Positions 43,212-53,092 of a stretch of 64,000 nt of DNA are shown piece by piece (within the stretch, counting starts at the first letter, position 1; every line of letters begins with the position of its first letter). The notes beneath the pieces are model-generated. The model did no database searches. It saw only the letters and a list, made by a program, of their open reading frames with translations, and was not told the origin of the DNA. The stretch covers positions 1 through 64,000 of the forward strand of contig DROS01000046.1 in NCBI GenBank assembly GCA_011321815.1, given 5' to 3'. The stretch is from Gammaproteobacteria bacterium (lineage in GTDB: Bacteria > Pseudomonadota > Gammaproteobacteria > SZUA-152). A program made the translations under genes and the position numbers.

Positions 43212-44717
43212 ATGAATGAAAAACAATTTGCTGTCCTTGCGGCACAAAGTGCAGCACAAAAAATCAATCGCATCCCGCTGATGCGTGAAGTGCTGGCCGA
43301 TCTCGATACCCCGCTGAGCACCTATCTCAAGTTAGCCAATGGCCCTTATTCCTATCTGTTCGAATCTGTACAGGGCGGTGAAAAATGGGGGCGGTATTCC
43401 ATTATTGGTTTGCCCTGCCGTACCCTGCTCAAGGTATCGGGCAATCTCATCGAAGTGGAAACGGATGGCGAAGTCGTAGAGTCATTGCACAGCGAAGACC
43501 CCCTGGCCTGGATCGAGGCCTTTCAGGCACGCTATCAAGTGGCCGGGGTGAAAGGTTTGCCGCGTTTCACCGGCGGGCTGGTGGGTTATTTCGGTTACGA
43601 CACCATTCGTTACATCGAACCGAAATTATCGGATTGCCCTAATCCGGACGAGCTGAACACACCGGACATTCTGTTAATGGTGTCCGAAGAAGTGGTGGTG
43701 TTCGATAACCTCAGTGGTAAATTGCATCTCATCGTACATGTGAATCCTGCGCAGCCCGACGCCTTTGTCTCTGGTCAGCAACGTCTTGATGAGCTGGAAG
43801 CACGATTACGTGAAGCGACACCGCGTGCTGATCTGCGAACAGGCAATGACGTCAACGAAGCCGATTTTATCTCCGGTTTCACCGAAGCAGGCTTCAAACA
43901 GGCAGTGGAAGCCGCGCGGCAATACATTGTTGATGGCGATGTCATGCAAGTGGTCTTGTCGCAGCGTCTGTCAGTCCCTTATTCTGCACCGCCACTGGAT
44001 TTATATCGAGCTCTGCGCAGTCTTAATCCATCACCGTACATGTTTTATCTCGACCTGCATGATTTTCATATCGCAGGTTCTTCACCGGAAATTCTAACGC
44101 GGCTGGAAGGTGATGTGGTGACCGTGCGCCCCATCGCCGGCACCCGTCGCCGTGGTCACGACGAAGCCGAAGATCGTGCCATGGAAACAGAATTGCTGGC
44201 CGACCCCAAAGAACTGGCCGAGCATTTGATGCTCATTGATCTGGGCCGTAACGATGTGGGCCGCATCAGCGAAACCGGCAGCGTTGAACTGACGGAAAAA
44301 ATGTTAGTGGAACGTTACTCCCATGTCATGCACATCGTCTCCAACGTCGAAGGCAAACTGAAACCCGGCATGAGTGCGATGGACGTGTTGCGGGCAACCT
44401 TCCCCGCAGGCACCGTGAGCGGTGCGCCGAAAATTCGAGCCATGGAAATTATTGACGAACTGGAACCTGTGAAACGTGGCGTGTATGCCGGTGCTGTGGG
44501 GTATCTCGGTTGGAATGGCAACATGGATACGGCGATAGCGATTCGTACGGCGGTGATCAAATCCGGCACACTGCATATTCAAGCAGGGGCCGGTGTGGTT
44601 TGTGATTCACAGCCGAAACTGGAATGGAAAGAAACCATGAACAAGGGACGGGCCGTGTTTCGTGCGGTAACCATGGCTGAAGCCGGGTTGGATGGCTCGG
44701 TGGATGTGCATAGATAG
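43212..44717 (+). CDS. trpE: Anthranilate synthase component I
   Basis: Converts chorismate plus ammonia to anthranilate. 501 residues from ATG 43212 (AGGTGAT 5-10 bases upstream; GTG 43203 and ATG 43206 also in frame). The feedback motif near [24 protein letters not shown]-like [61 protein letters not shown] and [15 protein letters not shown]-type core identify it. The partner trpG lies 460 bp downstream; the GxxExxY element sits between them, with its first base in the trpE stop codon. Confidence 0.96.
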   Translation: MNEKQFAVLAAQSAAQKINRIPLMREVLADLDTPLSTYLKLANGPYSYLFESVQGGEKWGRYSIIGLPCRTLLKVSGNLIEVETDGEVVESLHSEDPLAWIEAFQARYQVAGVKGLPRFTGGLVGYFGYDTIRYIEPKLSDCPNPDELNTPDILLMVSEEVVVFDNLSGKLHLIVHVNPAQPDAFVSGQQRLDELEARLREATPRADLRTGNDVNEADFISGFTEAGFKQAVEAARQYIVDGDVMQVVLSQRLSVPYSAPPLDLYRALRSLNPSPYMFYLDLHDFHIAGSSPEILTRLEGDVVTVRPIAGTRRRGHDEAEDRAMETELLADPKELAEHLMLIDLGRNDVGRISETGSVELTEKMLVERYSHVMHIVSNVEGKLKPGMSAMDVLRATFPAGTVSGAPKIRAMEIIDELEPVKRGVYAGAVGYLGWNGNMDTAIAIRTAVIKSGTLHIQAGAGVVCDSQPKLEWKETMNKGRAVFRAVTMAEAGLDGSVDVHR

Positions 44718-45164
44718 AGTATTTAACGCAAAGGCTTTATGGATGAGAATGTTTTGGCAAACCGGGTTATTGGCGCGGTTATTGAGGTGCATAAATACCT
44801 TGGGCCAAGCTTGATGGAATCGGCGTATCATGCCTGTCTAATGCATGAACTGGAACTTGGGAGGTTACATTTCGAAAGTGAATTTTCCGTTGTGGTGGAC
44901 TATAAGGGTTTGGCGGTTGCGGATGCATATAGAGTGGATTTAATGGTAGAAAATAAACTGATTGTAGAATTGAAAACGGTGGCCAGTCTGGGTGATATTC
45001 ACAAGGCCCAATTATTAACATATCTGCGCTTGACAAAACGAAAGTTGGGTTTGTTGATCAATTTCAATGAACTGCTGTTGAAGCATGGAATTCAAAGAGT
45101 AGTGAACAGCTTATGATTTACCTTTGCGTCCTTCGCGCCTTTGCGTCCTTTGCGTTAAATACTC
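44717..45164. mobile_element. 448-bp element with perfect 18-bp terminal inverted repeats, inserted between trpE and trpG
   Basis: GAGTATTTAACGCAAAGG (44717-44734) and CCTTTGCGTTAAATACTC (45147-45164) are exact inverted copies. Inside lies one gene (GxxExxY protein, 44739-45116), followed by CGCAAAGG-type tandem words (CCTTTGCGTCCTTCGCG then CCTTTGCGTCCTTTGCG). No target duplication is evident. No transposase is encoded, so mobility, if any, would need a partner or the nuclease-fold protein itself. Confidence 0.75.
44739..45116 (+). CDS. GxxExxY-family PD-(D/E)XK-fold protein
   Basis: 125 residues. The opening [20 protein letters not shown] with Tyr following is the family motif (here SLMESAY, Ser in the usual Gly place). 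The nuclease-like core follows: [16 protein letters not shown] with Asp, then Glu-x-Lys, as in PD-(D/E)XK enzymes, then [19 protein letters not shown]. Biochemical function of this widespread family is not established to my knowledge; nuclease or recombination activity is inferred from the fold. It is the only gene in the inverted-repeat element and is co-oriented with trp genes. Confidence 0.9.
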   Translation: MDENVLANRVIGAVIEVHKYLGPSLMESAYHACLMHELELGRLHFESEFSVVVDYKGLAVADAYRVDLMVENKLIVELKTVASLGDIHKAQLLTYLRLTKRKLGLLINFNELLLKHGIQRVVNSL

Positions 45165-45177
45165 CGGGGCATGCTCA

Positions 45178-45768
45178 ATGCTGTTAATGATCGACAACTA
45201 CGATTCCTTCACCTACAACCTGGTGCAATACTTTGGTGAGCTGGGCACCGATGTGTGTGTGTATCGCAATGACCAAATCACCCTGGACGAGGCGATTAAA
45301 CTGAACCCCGAACGCATCGTTATTTCACCCGGGCCCTGTACACCCAACGAAGCAGGTGTTTCACTGGAAATGATCAAACACTTTGCCGGTAAAGTGCCGC
45401 TACTGGGTGTGTGTTTGGGCCACCAGAGTATTGGCCAGGCATTTGGAGGCAAGGTTGTGCATGCGGGCAATATCATGCACGGCAAAACCTCAATGATGCA
45501 TCATAAAAACAAAGGTGTATTTGCCGGTCTGGATAATCCTTTTGAAGCCACGCGCTACCACTCACTGGTGATCGAAAAAGACAGCCTGCCGGATTGTCTG
45601 GAAGTGACGGCATGGACGGAAACCGACAATGGTGAACGGGATGAGATCATGGGTGTGCGGCATAAAACACTGGATGTGGAAGGCGTGCAGTTCCATCCCG
45701 AATCCATTCTCACCCGGCACGGCCACGATCTGTTGAAGAATTTTTTACAGCAAAAAAGGGGAATCTGA
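45178..45768 (+). CDS. trpG: Anthranilate synthase component II (glutamine amidotransferase)
   Basis: Supplies ammonia from glutamine to TrpE. 196 residues from ATG 45178: [50 protein letters not shown] with the catalytic Cys, and [13 protein letters not shown] with the His-Glu pair. The open frame extends 18 codons into the repeat element, an extension I reject. Its TGA overlaps the trpD ATG (TGATG). Confidence 0.96.
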   Translation: MLLMIDNYDSFTYNLVQYFGELGTDVCVYRNDQITLDEAIKLNPERIVISPGPCTPNEAGVSLEMIKHFAGKVPLLGVCLGHQSIGQAFGGKVVHAGNIMHGKTSMMHHKNKGVFAGLDNPFEATRYHSLVIEKDSLPDCLEVTAWTETDNGERDEIMGVRHKTLDVEGVQFHPESILTRHGHDLLKNFLQQKRGI

Positions 45769-46793
45769 TGGATATGCCATCCGCCATTCACGCCGTTACT
45801 GAACGCCGCAATCTCACACGAGACGAAATGCAATCGGTGATGAACACCATCATGACCGGCGAGGCCACACCGGCACAGGTCGGAGGTTTTCTGGTCGGCC
45901 TGCGCATGAAAGGCGAAACCATTGATGAAATTACCGCTGCTGCACAAGTGATGCGCGAACTGGCCACTAAAGTGACGGTGAGTGGTGAGCACATTGTGGA
46001 TATTGTCGGCACAGGTGGAGACGGCAGCGGTACGTTTAATATTTCCACCGCGAGCTGTTTTGTGGTGGCCGGTGCCGGTGGCAAGGTGGCAAAGCATGGC
46101 AACCGTTCTATTTCCAGCAAATCCGGCAGTGCCGATCTGCTGGAAGCCGCCGGAGTGAATCTGGATCTCGGCCCCGAGCAGGTCGCGAAGTGCGTGCACG
46201 AAGTGGGTGTGGGTTTTATGTTTGCACCCAAACATCACGGTGCGATGAAACATGCCATCGGCCCACGCAAGGAAATGGGTGTGCGCACTGTTTTTAACGT
46301 GCTGGGGCCGCTCACCAACCCTGCCGGTGCCCCCAATCAATTGCTGGGAGTGTTCAGCAAGGAGCTGGTGGAGCCTCTGGCCCATGTGCTGGCCAACCTC
46401 GGCAGCCACCATGTACTGGTGGTGCATTCGGAAGATGGAATGGATGAAATCAGCATCGGTGCGCCAACCTTTGTGGCGGAATTGAAAAACGGTGAAGTGA
46501 CTACGTACACCATCCAGCCGGAGGATTTTGCATTGACTCGCGCTGATCTTGCCTCACTGAAAGTAGAGGATGCAGCGCAGTCCTTAACGGTGGTGAAAAG
46601 CGTATTGGAAAACCAGCCGGGTCCAGCGCGCGATATTGTGCAATTAAACGCCGGTGCCGCACTGTATGTGGCGGGGCTGGCTGATTCCCTGGCAGCAGGT
46701 GTGGCAAAAGCTGATGAAGTACTGGCCAGTGGCAAGGCGCTCGCCAAACTGGATGCTCTGGTGAAGGTATCTAATTCCGGTTCGTCAAATTAA
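45768..46793 (+). CDS. trpD: Anthranilate phosphoribosyltransferase
   Basis: Transfers phosphoribose from PRPP to anthranilate. 341 residues: [20 protein letters not shown] (PRPP loop), [68 protein letters not shown] and [11 protein letters not shown]. Coupled to trpG by a one-base overlap. Confidence 0.97.
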   Translation: MDMPSAIHAVTERRNLTRDEMQSVMNTIMTGEATPAQVGGFLVGLRMKGETIDEITAAAQVMRELATKVTVSGEHIVDIVGTGGDGSGTFNISTASCFVVAGAGGKVAKHGNRSISSKSGSADLLEAAGVNLDLGPEQVAKCVHEVGVGFMFAPKHHGAMKHAIGPRKEMGVRTVFNVLGPLTNPAGAPNQLLGVFSKELVEPLAHVLANLGSHHVLVVHSEDGMDEISIGAPTFVAELKNGEVTTYTIQPEDFALTRADLASLKVEDAAQSLTVVKSVLENQPGPARDIVQLNAGAALYVAGLADSLAAGVAKADEVLASGKALAKLDALVKVSNSGSSN

Positions 46794-46814
46794 GTCAGGT
46801 AATACACGTTGATC

Positions 46815-47612
46815 ATGAGCAACACTCCCGATATCCTCAAAAAAATCATTGCCCGCAAGCATGAAGAAATCACTGAGCGTAATCAGCAGGTCAGTTTGGT
46901 GGAAATGATCGAACGCGCAAAAACAGCAGACGCCTGCCGTGGTTTTGTGGCTGCGATGAAAAGCAAAATTGTTGCGGGGGACGCCGCCGTGATTGCGGAA
47001 ATCAAAAAAGCCTCGCCCAGCAAGGGTGTGATACGCGAGCATTTTATACCGGCTGAGATTGCCGTTTCGTATGAAAAGGGCGGTGCAGCCTGTTTGTCAG
47101 TGCTCACCGATGCAGATTTTTTTCAGGGGTCTGAAAAATATTTGCAGCAAGCCCGTGTGGCCTGTGCGTTGCCAGTGATTCGCAAGGATTTTATTGTTGA
47201 TCCGTATCAGGTCTACGAAGCCCGCGCCATTGACGCCGATTGTATTCTGTTGATCGTTGCCGCATTGGATGACAGGCAGCTGCATGAGCTTGCGATGCTG
47301 GCTACAAAGCTGGGCATGGATGTGCTGGTGGAAGTGCATGACGCAGATGAACTGGCACGGGCGCTGCCGCTTGATTTGCCGTTAATCGGCATCAATAACC
47401 GTAATCTGCGTACTTTTAATGTGAGTCTGCAAACGACACTGGATATGCTGGAAATGATTCCCGATGACCGTATTGTGGTTACCGAAAGTGCGATTCATTC
47501 TGTGGAAGATGTGTCCCTGATGCGCAAACATGCCGTGCATGCGTTTTTGGTGGGGGAAGCGTTTATGCGGGCGGATGATCCCGGGGGGCAGTTGGCGACA
47601 CTTTTTTCCTAA
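46815..47612 (+). CDS. trpC: Indole-3-glycerol phosphate synthase
   Basis: Ring-closing step of tryptophan synthesis. 265 residues from ATG 46815 (TTG 46809 in frame is an alternative with AGGT at better spacing). [14 protein letters not shown] start, [67 protein letters not shown] and [12 protein letters not shown] give the complete catalytic set. Last gene of the trp group; converges with crp, 11 bp apart. Confidence 0.96.
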   Translation: MSNTPDILKKIIARKHEEITERNQQVSLVEMIERAKTADACRGFVAAMKSKIVAGDAAVIAEIKKASPSKGVIREHFIPAEIAVSYEKGGAACLSVLTDADFFQGSEKYLQQARVACALPVIRKDFIVDPYQVYEARAIDADCILLIVAALDDRQLHELAMLATKLGMDVLVEVHDADELARALPLDLPLIGINNRNLRTFNVSLQTTLDMLEMIPDDRIVVTESAIHSVEDVSLMRKHAVHAFLVGEAFMRADDPGGQLATLFS

Positions 47613-47623
47613 ACAGCGATTGA

Positions 47624-48262
47624 CTACCGTGTCCCAAACACCACGATGGTTTTCCCCTGAGCAGTGATCAGCCCTTGTTCTTCCAGATTTTTTAACACAC
47701 GTCCCACCATCTCCCGAGAGCAGCCCACAATACGTCCCAATTCTTGTCGAGTGATACGGATTTGCATGCCATCGGGATGGGTCATGGCATCAGGCTCTTT
47801 GCTGAGGTCCATCAGGGTGCGGGCGATGCGGCCGGTAACATCCATGAAGGCAAGATTACCGACTTTCTGGCTGGTTTTGCGCAGGCGCAGGGCCATTTGC
47901 GAAGCCAGCTCAAAGAGGATGTCCGGGTCTTTTTCGCTGAGCTGACGAAAACGGTTGTAACTGATTTCCGCCAATTCACATTTGGTTTTGGCACGCACAA
48001 AGGCGCTGCGGTTGGATTCACCACCAAACAGACCCATTTCGCCGAAGAAATCGCCAGGATTCAGATAAGCCAGCACAATTTCACGCCCGGTTTCATCCTC
48101 GATGAGCACAGACACCGAGCCCTCGACAATGTAATACAGCACATCAGGCTTGTCGCCAGCGTAAATAATCAGGCTTTTGGCCGGATACTGGCGTCGGTGG
48201 CAGTGCTCCAGAAAGCGCTCGATGGTGGGTGGAATCTGGACAACATTGGGTATTGTGCTCAT
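47624..48262 (-). CDS. crp: cAMP receptor protein / Vfr-type regulator
   Basis: Global transcription factor of the CRP-FNR family. About 212 residues from ATG 48262: [20 protein letters not shown], the cAMP pocket [12 protein letters not shown] with [20 protein letters not shown], and the [23 protein letters not shown]. High similarity to E. coli CRP throughout, including [20 protein letters not shown] and KTIVVFGTR. The exact start is uncertain: in-frame ATGs at 48277 and 48289 would add 5 or 9 residues. Confidence 0.94.
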   Translation of the reverse strand: MSTIPNVVQIPPTIERFLEHCHRRQYPAKSLIIYAGDKPDVLYYIVEGSVSVLIEDETGREIVLAYLNPGDFFGEMGLFGGESNRSAFVRAKTKCELAEISYNRFRQLSEKDPDILFELASQMALRLRKTSQKVGNLAFMDVTGRIARTLMDLSKEPDAMTHPDGMQIRITRQELGRIVGCSREMVGRVLKNLEEQGLITAQGKTIVVFGTR

Positions 48263-48429
48263 GGTTTTTTTACTCATGAAAGGCTGCATAATGACTCGTT
48301 TAGCCCACACTTCCGGGCGTGGCACAGTCTCTATCGGCAGGCTGTTGTAAATACTTAACCATCAGGAGGGTATATGTGCAGGTGCTGTGCCGGTTTATAA
48401 TCGCGGATTAACATTAGGGAGCAATATGG

Positions 48430-48846
48430 ATGAAAGCCAGAATCAAATGGGTGGAAGAGGTAATGTTTATTGGTGAGTCCGGCAGTGGCCACAGTGTGGT
48501 GATCGATGGACCGCCGGAACACGGCGGACGCAATCTGGGCATTCGTCCCATGGAATTGTTGTTACAGGGCTTGGGTGGTTGCACAGCATTTGATGTGATG
48601 ATGATTCTGAAAAAAGCGCGGCAGCCAGTCAAGGATTGTGTGGTGGAGCTGGAAGCGCAACGGGCTGAAACCGAGCCAAAGGTATTCACCAGAATTCATA
48701 TTCATTTCATTGTTACTGGTGCAGGAGTGAGCGAAAAACATTTGCAACGGGCGATTAAATTATCCGCCGAAAAATATTGTTCCGCTTCCATTATGCTGGG
48801 TCAGGTGGCGGAAATTACCCATGATTACGAATTGCGCGAGGATTGA
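48430..48846 (+). CDS. OsmC/YhfA-like protein
   Basis: 138 residues of the OsmC/Ohr fold. MELLLQGLGGCTAFDVMMIL holds the first Cys; LSAEKYCSASIMLGQVAEI the second, the redox pair in peroxide-detoxifying members. The short YhfA-like subgroup often sits next to crp, as here (divergent by 168 bp). Peroxidase activity is plausible but YhfA function is not established. Confidence 0.88.
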   Translation: MKARIKWVEEVMFIGESGSGHSVVIDGPPEHGGRNLGIRPMELLLQGLGGCTAFDVMMILKKARQPVKDCVVELEAQRAETEPKVFTRIHIHFIVTGAGVSEKHLQRAIKLSAEKYCSASIMLGQVAEITHDYELRED

Positions 48847-48850
48847 AAGT

Positions 48851-49240
48851 ATGATTAAACCGAACCCCACTACTGGCATGCGCCATGTTGCGCTGTTCGT
48901 GAAAAATTACGAAGCCACAGAACAATTTTATGTGGAATTACTGGGCATGATTGTGGAATGGCGGCCGGATGCCAATGCTGTCTATTTAACGTCAGGTAAT
49001 GATAATCTTGCGTTGCACCGTGTGGTGCATGATTTTGCTGAGGAGCAGCATCTGGGACACATCGGGTTTTTTCTCAATACGCCGGAAGATGTCGATCAAT
49101 GGTTTGATTTTTTACGGGGCCATGATATTAAAATGAAAACTGAACCACGCACCCATCGTGATGGCGCGCGCAGTTTTTATTGTCTTGATCCTGATGGCAA
49201 TACGGTGCAGATGATTTTTCATCCGCCGCAACAAGTTTAA
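48851..49240 (+). CDS. VOC-family (glyoxalase/dioxygenase-fold) protein
   Basis: 129 residues from ATG 48851: MRHVALFVKNYEATEQFYVE, VEWRPDANAVYLTSGNDNLALH, LGHIGFFLNTPEDVDQWFDF, and DGARSFYCLDPDGNTVQMIF with the metal-site Glu replaced by Gln-Met region. A two-module vicinal-oxygen-chelate fold; substrate unknown. It starts 4 bp after the OsmC-like stop, same strand. Confidence 0.85.
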   Translation: MIKPNPTTGMRHVALFVKNYEATEQFYVELLGMIVEWRPDANAVYLTSGNDNLALHRVVHDFAEEQHLGHIGFFLNTPEDVDQWFDFLRGHDIKMKTEPRTHRDGARSFYCLDPDGNTVQMIFHPPQQV

Positions 49241-49290
49241 TGTGAATTAAGGGCTATCATTCTGTAAGCGCTTTTGCCTGAAAATACCGT

Positions 49291-49328
49291 CATTCCGGCA
49301 TGGTGTTAGCCGGAATCCAGAGGTTTAA
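49291..49328 (+). repeat. Short hairpin repeat (TTCCGGCAT...AGCCGGAA)
   Basis: CATTCCGGCATGGTGTTAGC then CGGAATCCAGAGGTTTAAA; near-identical to 50498-50536 and to the hairpin inside the 19946 and 54259 repeats. Confidence 0.75.
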
Positions 49329-49392
49329 ATCCCCAGGATAATCGTTCCAGCACATTGGGTGCTTATGTTGTCGTGGTACTGACAAGTGATGT

Positions 49393-49559
49393 GTTATAAA
49401 CGCAGAGTTCGCAAAGGTGCAGAGGACGCAGAGAAAAAAGGTTTAAGTGTTCAGTGTGCGTCGCAGAATGTGGAAACAGGAAACATTGGGTCTGTAGCAC
49501 ATAAGGACGAAGAGTTTTTCTCTGTGTTCTTCGCGTCTCTGTGACCTCTGCGTTTACAA
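49393..49559. repeat. 167-bp non-coding CGCAGAG-family inverted-repeat element
   Basis: GTTATAAACGCAGAG at the left matches CTCTGCGTTTACAAC at the right (one mismatch), with inner arms GGACGCAGAGAAAAA / TTTTTCTCTGTG. Same word family as the 42303 and 44717 elements but without a gene; looks like a miniature derivative. It fills much of the 464-bp gap before coq7. Confidence 0.8.
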
Positions 49560-49704
49560 CACCGAGTTTGAAAAGACTATATATTATCCAGGTAGGCACT
49601 GGATTTTTTCAGTACATATACCCATGGCGTTTTGGTTTTTTCCCGCTCTGATTGGCACACAGGTTCGGTCGAGTACGTTGAGGAATGGCATTGCTTCCCG
49701 TTTC

Positions 49705-50364
49705 TTATAACCAGAAGGCAGTGCGTGTCATAACTTTTGATGTGAGTCCCATAAGTTTTTTCACAGGGAGAGGTAACTCTGTACCCCCAGCTTCCAGCGC
49801 CACCGTCGCGTGGTGACCTTCATCCTCTTTCATCTGTTCGAGAATAGCGCGGCTTTTGTCATCATGTTCGGGCAATTGTTCGAGATGTTCTTCGAGGTGT
49901 TTTACCACTTGCTTTTCAGTTTCCGCAACGAAACCTAAACTCCATTTGTCACCCGCCAGACCGGCCAGTGCACCGATGACAGCGGAGCCTGCATACCAGA
50001 CAGGGTTAAGTACGCTGACGTGGGTGCCCAGTTCTTTGGCGCGTTTTTCACACCAGTCGAGATGATCGTTTTCTTCCAGTGCAGCGCGCTCCATCTGCTG
50101 GCGAACCTGCGGCAACCGGGCAGTGAGTGCCTGCCCCTGATACAAGCCCTGTGCGGCCACCTCACCGGCATGGTTGATGCGCATCAGGCGACCGGCCAGT
50201 TGCTGCTCGGCTTCACTGAGTTCAGCCTCGGTTTCGTTATGGGCAGGGTTTGTTCGTTCGGTGGTTTTCGGTTGGCCGAACAGGGTGCGCATGCCCACAT
50301 CGACACCCATCAGCAGTTGATCCAATGGGGAATATTGGCGGTTTGTGCGATTGGACTTGTTCAT
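49705..50364 (-). CDS. coq7: 2-polyprenyl-3-methyl-6-methoxy-1,4-benzoquinone hydroxylase (demethoxyubiquinone hydroxylase)
   Basis: Di-iron monooxygenase of ubiquinone synthesis. 219 residues: [20 protein letters not shown] (first Glu), [18 protein letters not shown] (ExxH), [17 protein letters not shown] and [18 protein letters not shown] (second ExxH). The N-terminal 50 residues are less conserved, as in other bacterial Coq7. Its presence indicates an aerobic ubiquinone chain. Confidence 0.95.
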   Translation of the reverse strand: MNKSNRTNRQYSPLDQLLMGVDVGMRTLFGQPKTTERTNPAHNETEAELSEAEQQLAGRLMRINHAGEVAAQGLYQGQALTARLPQVRQQMERAALEENDHLDWCEKRAKELGTHVSVLNPVWYAGSAVIGALAGLAGDKWSLGFVAETEKQVVKHLEEHLEQLPEHDDKSRAILEQMKEDEGHHATVALEAGGTELPLPVKKLMGLTSKVMTRTAFWL

Positions 50365-50493
50365 GCAGGAAGTTTAGCGCGTTTTGTGTGAATGTGTCTC
50401 GTTGGCTATTGTGTGGGGGAAATGTTCGCAATTGCCACGGACACATATCGCTATGATGTTGTGTGTGCCGAGTCGTTAACATTTGTTAGCGGC

Positions 50494-50625
50494 GGCCGTC
50501 ATTCCGGCATGTTTTTAGCCGGAATCCACAGGTTTAAACCCCTGGGCCCCGGCTACCGGATCAAGGTCGGCACAGGCTTTGCCGGGGTGGTGTTATTAAT
50601 GTTAATACCCCGTCAGTTTGCTGTG
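50494..50625 (+). repeat. Diverged copy of the dispersed mosaic repeat
   Basis: CATTCCGGCATGTTTTTAGC, AGGTTTAAACCCC, then GTGGTGTTATTAATGTTAAT and ACCCCGTCAG: both hairpin and spacer blocks of the 54259 copy. Its end overlaps the stop region of the minus-strand glcF-like gene. Confidence 0.75.
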
Positions 50626-51843
50626 GGATAACTTATTGAGTTTCAACTGTCTGACCAATAACACTACCGGGTGAGTAACAGTGATAGCCTCTTCGCGTTC
50701 GCGCAATCCGGCAGCAAGGTGCAGTGCACAACCAAGGTTGCTGGTCACCAGGGTATCTATTTTTTGCCGGGTTTTTTCAGTCGGGGAAATGTTATCGAGG
50801 GCATCCAGTGTTTGCTCACGCAGTTGCCGGGCAAAATCGGCTTGTTCCAGCATGTACTGGCCAGCACCACCACAGCAACGTGTGTTTTGCGCCAGGGGTA
50901 CTATTTCCAGTTCTGGAATGCGTTGCAACAAATGGCGTGGTGCATCGGCTTGACGCAATACATTTTGCAGGCTGCACGGGGTGTGCAAGGCAACGGTTTT
51001 GTGCAGCGGAGCGATGGGCAGGTCGGCGGGCCATTTGAGTCCGCTGAGAAATTGGCTGATATCTTTGACCTTGCTTACAAAGCTTTGTCCGTCCCGAAGC
51101 TGTTGTGAATATTCACTGAGATGAGCAGTGCAACCGCTGGCGGTGTGTACGATGGCTTGTATGTCCAGCTTGCTGAAAGCATCAAGGTTTTGTTGTGCGA
51201 GTGCTGCGGCTTCGTCCGCCCGGCCGCTGTGCCGGGCCATGGCGCCACAGCAGCCTTGCGTGGTTGGTACATGCACGCCATAGCCCAAGGCATTGAGCAG
51301 ACGACGGCTGGCATCCAGTGCTTCGCGATCAAAAATATTGGCAATGCAGCCGGTGAACAGGGCAATGTCTCCACAGTGTTTACTGTCGGGCACGGCCGGG
51401 TAATAACCTTGCCAGTTTGGTGTATCAGGAATGTGTGGCAGCAGATTTTCTTTTTGTTCCAGACCTAATGGCTTCAGCAGGCCACTGGCGCGGGTGATTT
51501 TTTGCAGCCCGGAGCGTTGATAAATACGTAGCCAGCGGGTCGTTTGTGACGAAAGCGTCGATGGTGCCGGCTGGCTTGGCAACAAAGCCCTGGCTTCATC
51601 CATGATAGCGCCGAAGTGTACCCCGGACGGACAATAGGCTTCGCAGGCGCGGCAGCCGGTGCAATGTTCGAGGTGGGTTTGCACGGTGGCGTCGGTGGTA
51701 ATCTGGCCTGTGCTGAGAGCGGCTATCAGAGCAATACGCCCGCGTGGTGATTCATTTTCATCAGCAGTGAGTTGGTAAGTGGGGCAGTGCTGGGAACACA
51801 TACCGCACATGACGCAGCGATCAAGTTCATCAAAAAGGTTCAT
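50602..51843 (-). CDS. glcF: Glycolate oxidase iron-sulfur subunit GlcF-like
   Basis: 413 residues. Two ferredoxin clusters near the N-terminus, CVMCGMCSQHCPTY and CTGCRACEAYCPSG, then two CCG domains (FTGCIANIFDREALDASRRL with TQGCCGAMARHSG; HTPCSLQNVLRQADAPRHLL with NTRCCGGAGQYM). It would pass electrons from glycolate (or lactate) oxidation to quinone. The GlcD and GlcE subunits are not in the window, so the exact substrate is open. Consistent with a gph-containing glycolate salvage route. Confidence 0.88.
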   Translation of the reverse strand: MNLFDELDRCVMCGMCSQHCPTYQLTADENESPRGRIALIAALSTGQITTDATVQTHLEHCTGCRACEAYCPSGVHFGAIMDEARALLPSQPAPSTLSSQTTRWLRIYQRSGLQKITRASGLLKPLGLEQKENLLPHIPDTPNWQGYYPAVPDSKHCGDIALFTGCIANIFDREALDASRRLLNALGYGVHVPTTQGCCGAMARHSGRADEAAALAQQNLDAFSKLDIQAIVHTASGCTAHLSEYSQQLRDGQSFVSKVKDISQFLSGLKWPADLPIAPLHKTVALHTPCSLQNVLRQADAPRHLLQRIPELEIVPLAQNTRCCGGAGQYMLEQADFARQLREQTLDALDNISPTEKTRQKIDTLVTSNLGCALHLAAGLREREEAITVTHPVVLLVRQLKLNKLSHSKLTGY

Positions 51844-51947
51844 AAAAGGCAGGGGGCAAGAGAAAGAGAAGGAAGATAAAAGAAAAACCCGAAAAGTGAA
51901 ACATGCACATCCTTTTATATTTCTTCTTTTTTCTTTACCCTGCTGCT

Positions 51948-52262
51948 ATGTCCTATTACCAGCGTCACATCTTTTTTTGCACCAATCAACGCACTGATGG
52001 CAGCGCCAGTTGCCAGCGGCACGGTGCGCAGGCTTTACGTGATTATGCCAAACAACGTACCAAGGAGCTGGGTATCGCAGGCAGAGAGGGCTGTGTGCGC
52101 GTGAATTCGGCGGGTTGTCTCAATCGCTGCGAACTGGGGCCGGTGGCCGTAGTGTATCCCGATGATATTTGGTACACCTTTGTCGACAAGGAAGATATCG
52201 ACGACATTATTGAAGAGCACCTGCTGCACGGACGGGTAATTGAACGGTTGCAGATAAAATGA
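51948..52262 (+). CDS. (2Fe-2S) thioredoxin-like ferredoxin
   Basis: 104 residues from ATG 51948; HIFFCTNQRTDGSASCQRHG, then GCVRVNSAGCLNRCELGPVA, the four-Cys pattern C-x(8)-C ... C-x(3)-C of thioredoxin-like 2Fe-2S ferredoxins. VVYPDDIWYTFVDKEDIDDI ends the domain. An upstream 15-codon stretch is not needed. It overlaps the next gene by 4 bp (ATGA), a tight operon; an electron carrier of unknown partner. Confidence 0.9.
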   Translation: MSYYQRHIFFCTNQRTDGSASCQRHGAQALRDYAKQRTKELGIAGREGCVRVNSAGCLNRCELGPVAVVYPDDIWYTFVDKEDIDDIIEEHLLHGRVIERLQIK

Positions 52263-52978
52263 CACAGGTTTCTGATGCAAGCCATTCGCGGCTACCGCTT
52301 TATAGTGATCCGACCGTCAGCCTCTCAAATCGTGGCAACCGTTTTCTGATTCCTGGCGCTGAACCGGGTTGGGTGCTTGAGGCTCAGCTGGATACCGCCA
52401 AAACGCCGCGTTCCGCTGACACCCCTGTTGCTGTGGTTTGTCACCCGCATCCGCTGCACGGTGGCACGTTTACCAACAAGGTGGCGCATATGGTGGCTAA
52501 AGCCTTTGTTGAATTAGGGGCGGAGACGTTGCGCTTCAATTTTCGGGGTGTAGGGCAATCATCAGGCGCGTTTGATCACGGTGCTGGTGAAATTTGTGAT
52601 CTGCAAGCTGCGGTGGACTGGTTGCGTGCCCGCCATCCAGCGGCCCCACTATGGTTGGCCGGCTTCTCTTTTGGTGCCTTTGTTGCGTTGAGTGCTCAGG
52701 CGCAGCTGAAAGCAGCCCGGCTGCTATTGGTGGCACCGCCAGTAGCGATGTTTGATTTTCCGGTTGAGAGTGGTGTGACGGTCCCCTGGCTGGTAATACA
52801 GGGCAGTGTTGATGAGATTGTCGACCCTGCACTGGTTTCGGCGTGGGTGGAGCAGCAAGCCAGTGCGCCAGAGTATCGTTGCCTGGAGGGTGCCGGGCAT
52901 TTTTTCCATGGCCGCCTGATCGATCTTCGCCAACAAATTTGTGCCGCCTGGGCGGGTGAAAATTGCCCAATGGAATAA
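52259..52978 (+). CDS. Alpha/beta hydrolase of the YfbK/'HPHPLHGG' type
   Basis: 239 residues: CHPHPLHGGTFTNKVAHMVA, AETLRFNFRGVGQSSGAFDH, WLAGFSFGAFVALSAQ (nucleophile GFSFG), VIQGSVDEIVDP and GAGHFFHGRL, a full Ser-Asp-His triad. Cytoplasmic, substrate unknown. Translationally coupled to the ferredoxin gene. Confidence 0.85.
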   Translation: MTQVSDASHSRLPLYSDPTVSLSNRGNRFLIPGAEPGWVLEAQLDTAKTPRSADTPVAVVCHPHPLHGGTFTNKVAHMVAKAFVELGAETLRFNFRGVGQSSGAFDHGAGEICDLQAAVDWLRARHPAAPLWLAGFSFGAFVALSAQAQLKAARLLLVAPPVAMFDFPVESGVTVPWLVIQGSVDEIVDPALVSAWVEQQASAPEYRCLEGAGHFFHGRLIDLRQQICAAWAGENCPME

Positions 52979-53092
52979 TGTCGGTCTGCGTGGATGTATT
53001 ATCGAGCCACCCCGGCAGCTTGACAGTCAGGTACCTACACCTTATTATTCCGCGCCTTTTCAAGACAGATCTTTTTTGGAGTAGTGGCTGAG

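Noticed and set aside
42303-49559. Regularly spaced CGCAAAGG words suggesting a CRISPR array
   Set aside because: The words form inverted arms at element ends, not direct repeats with uniform spacers.
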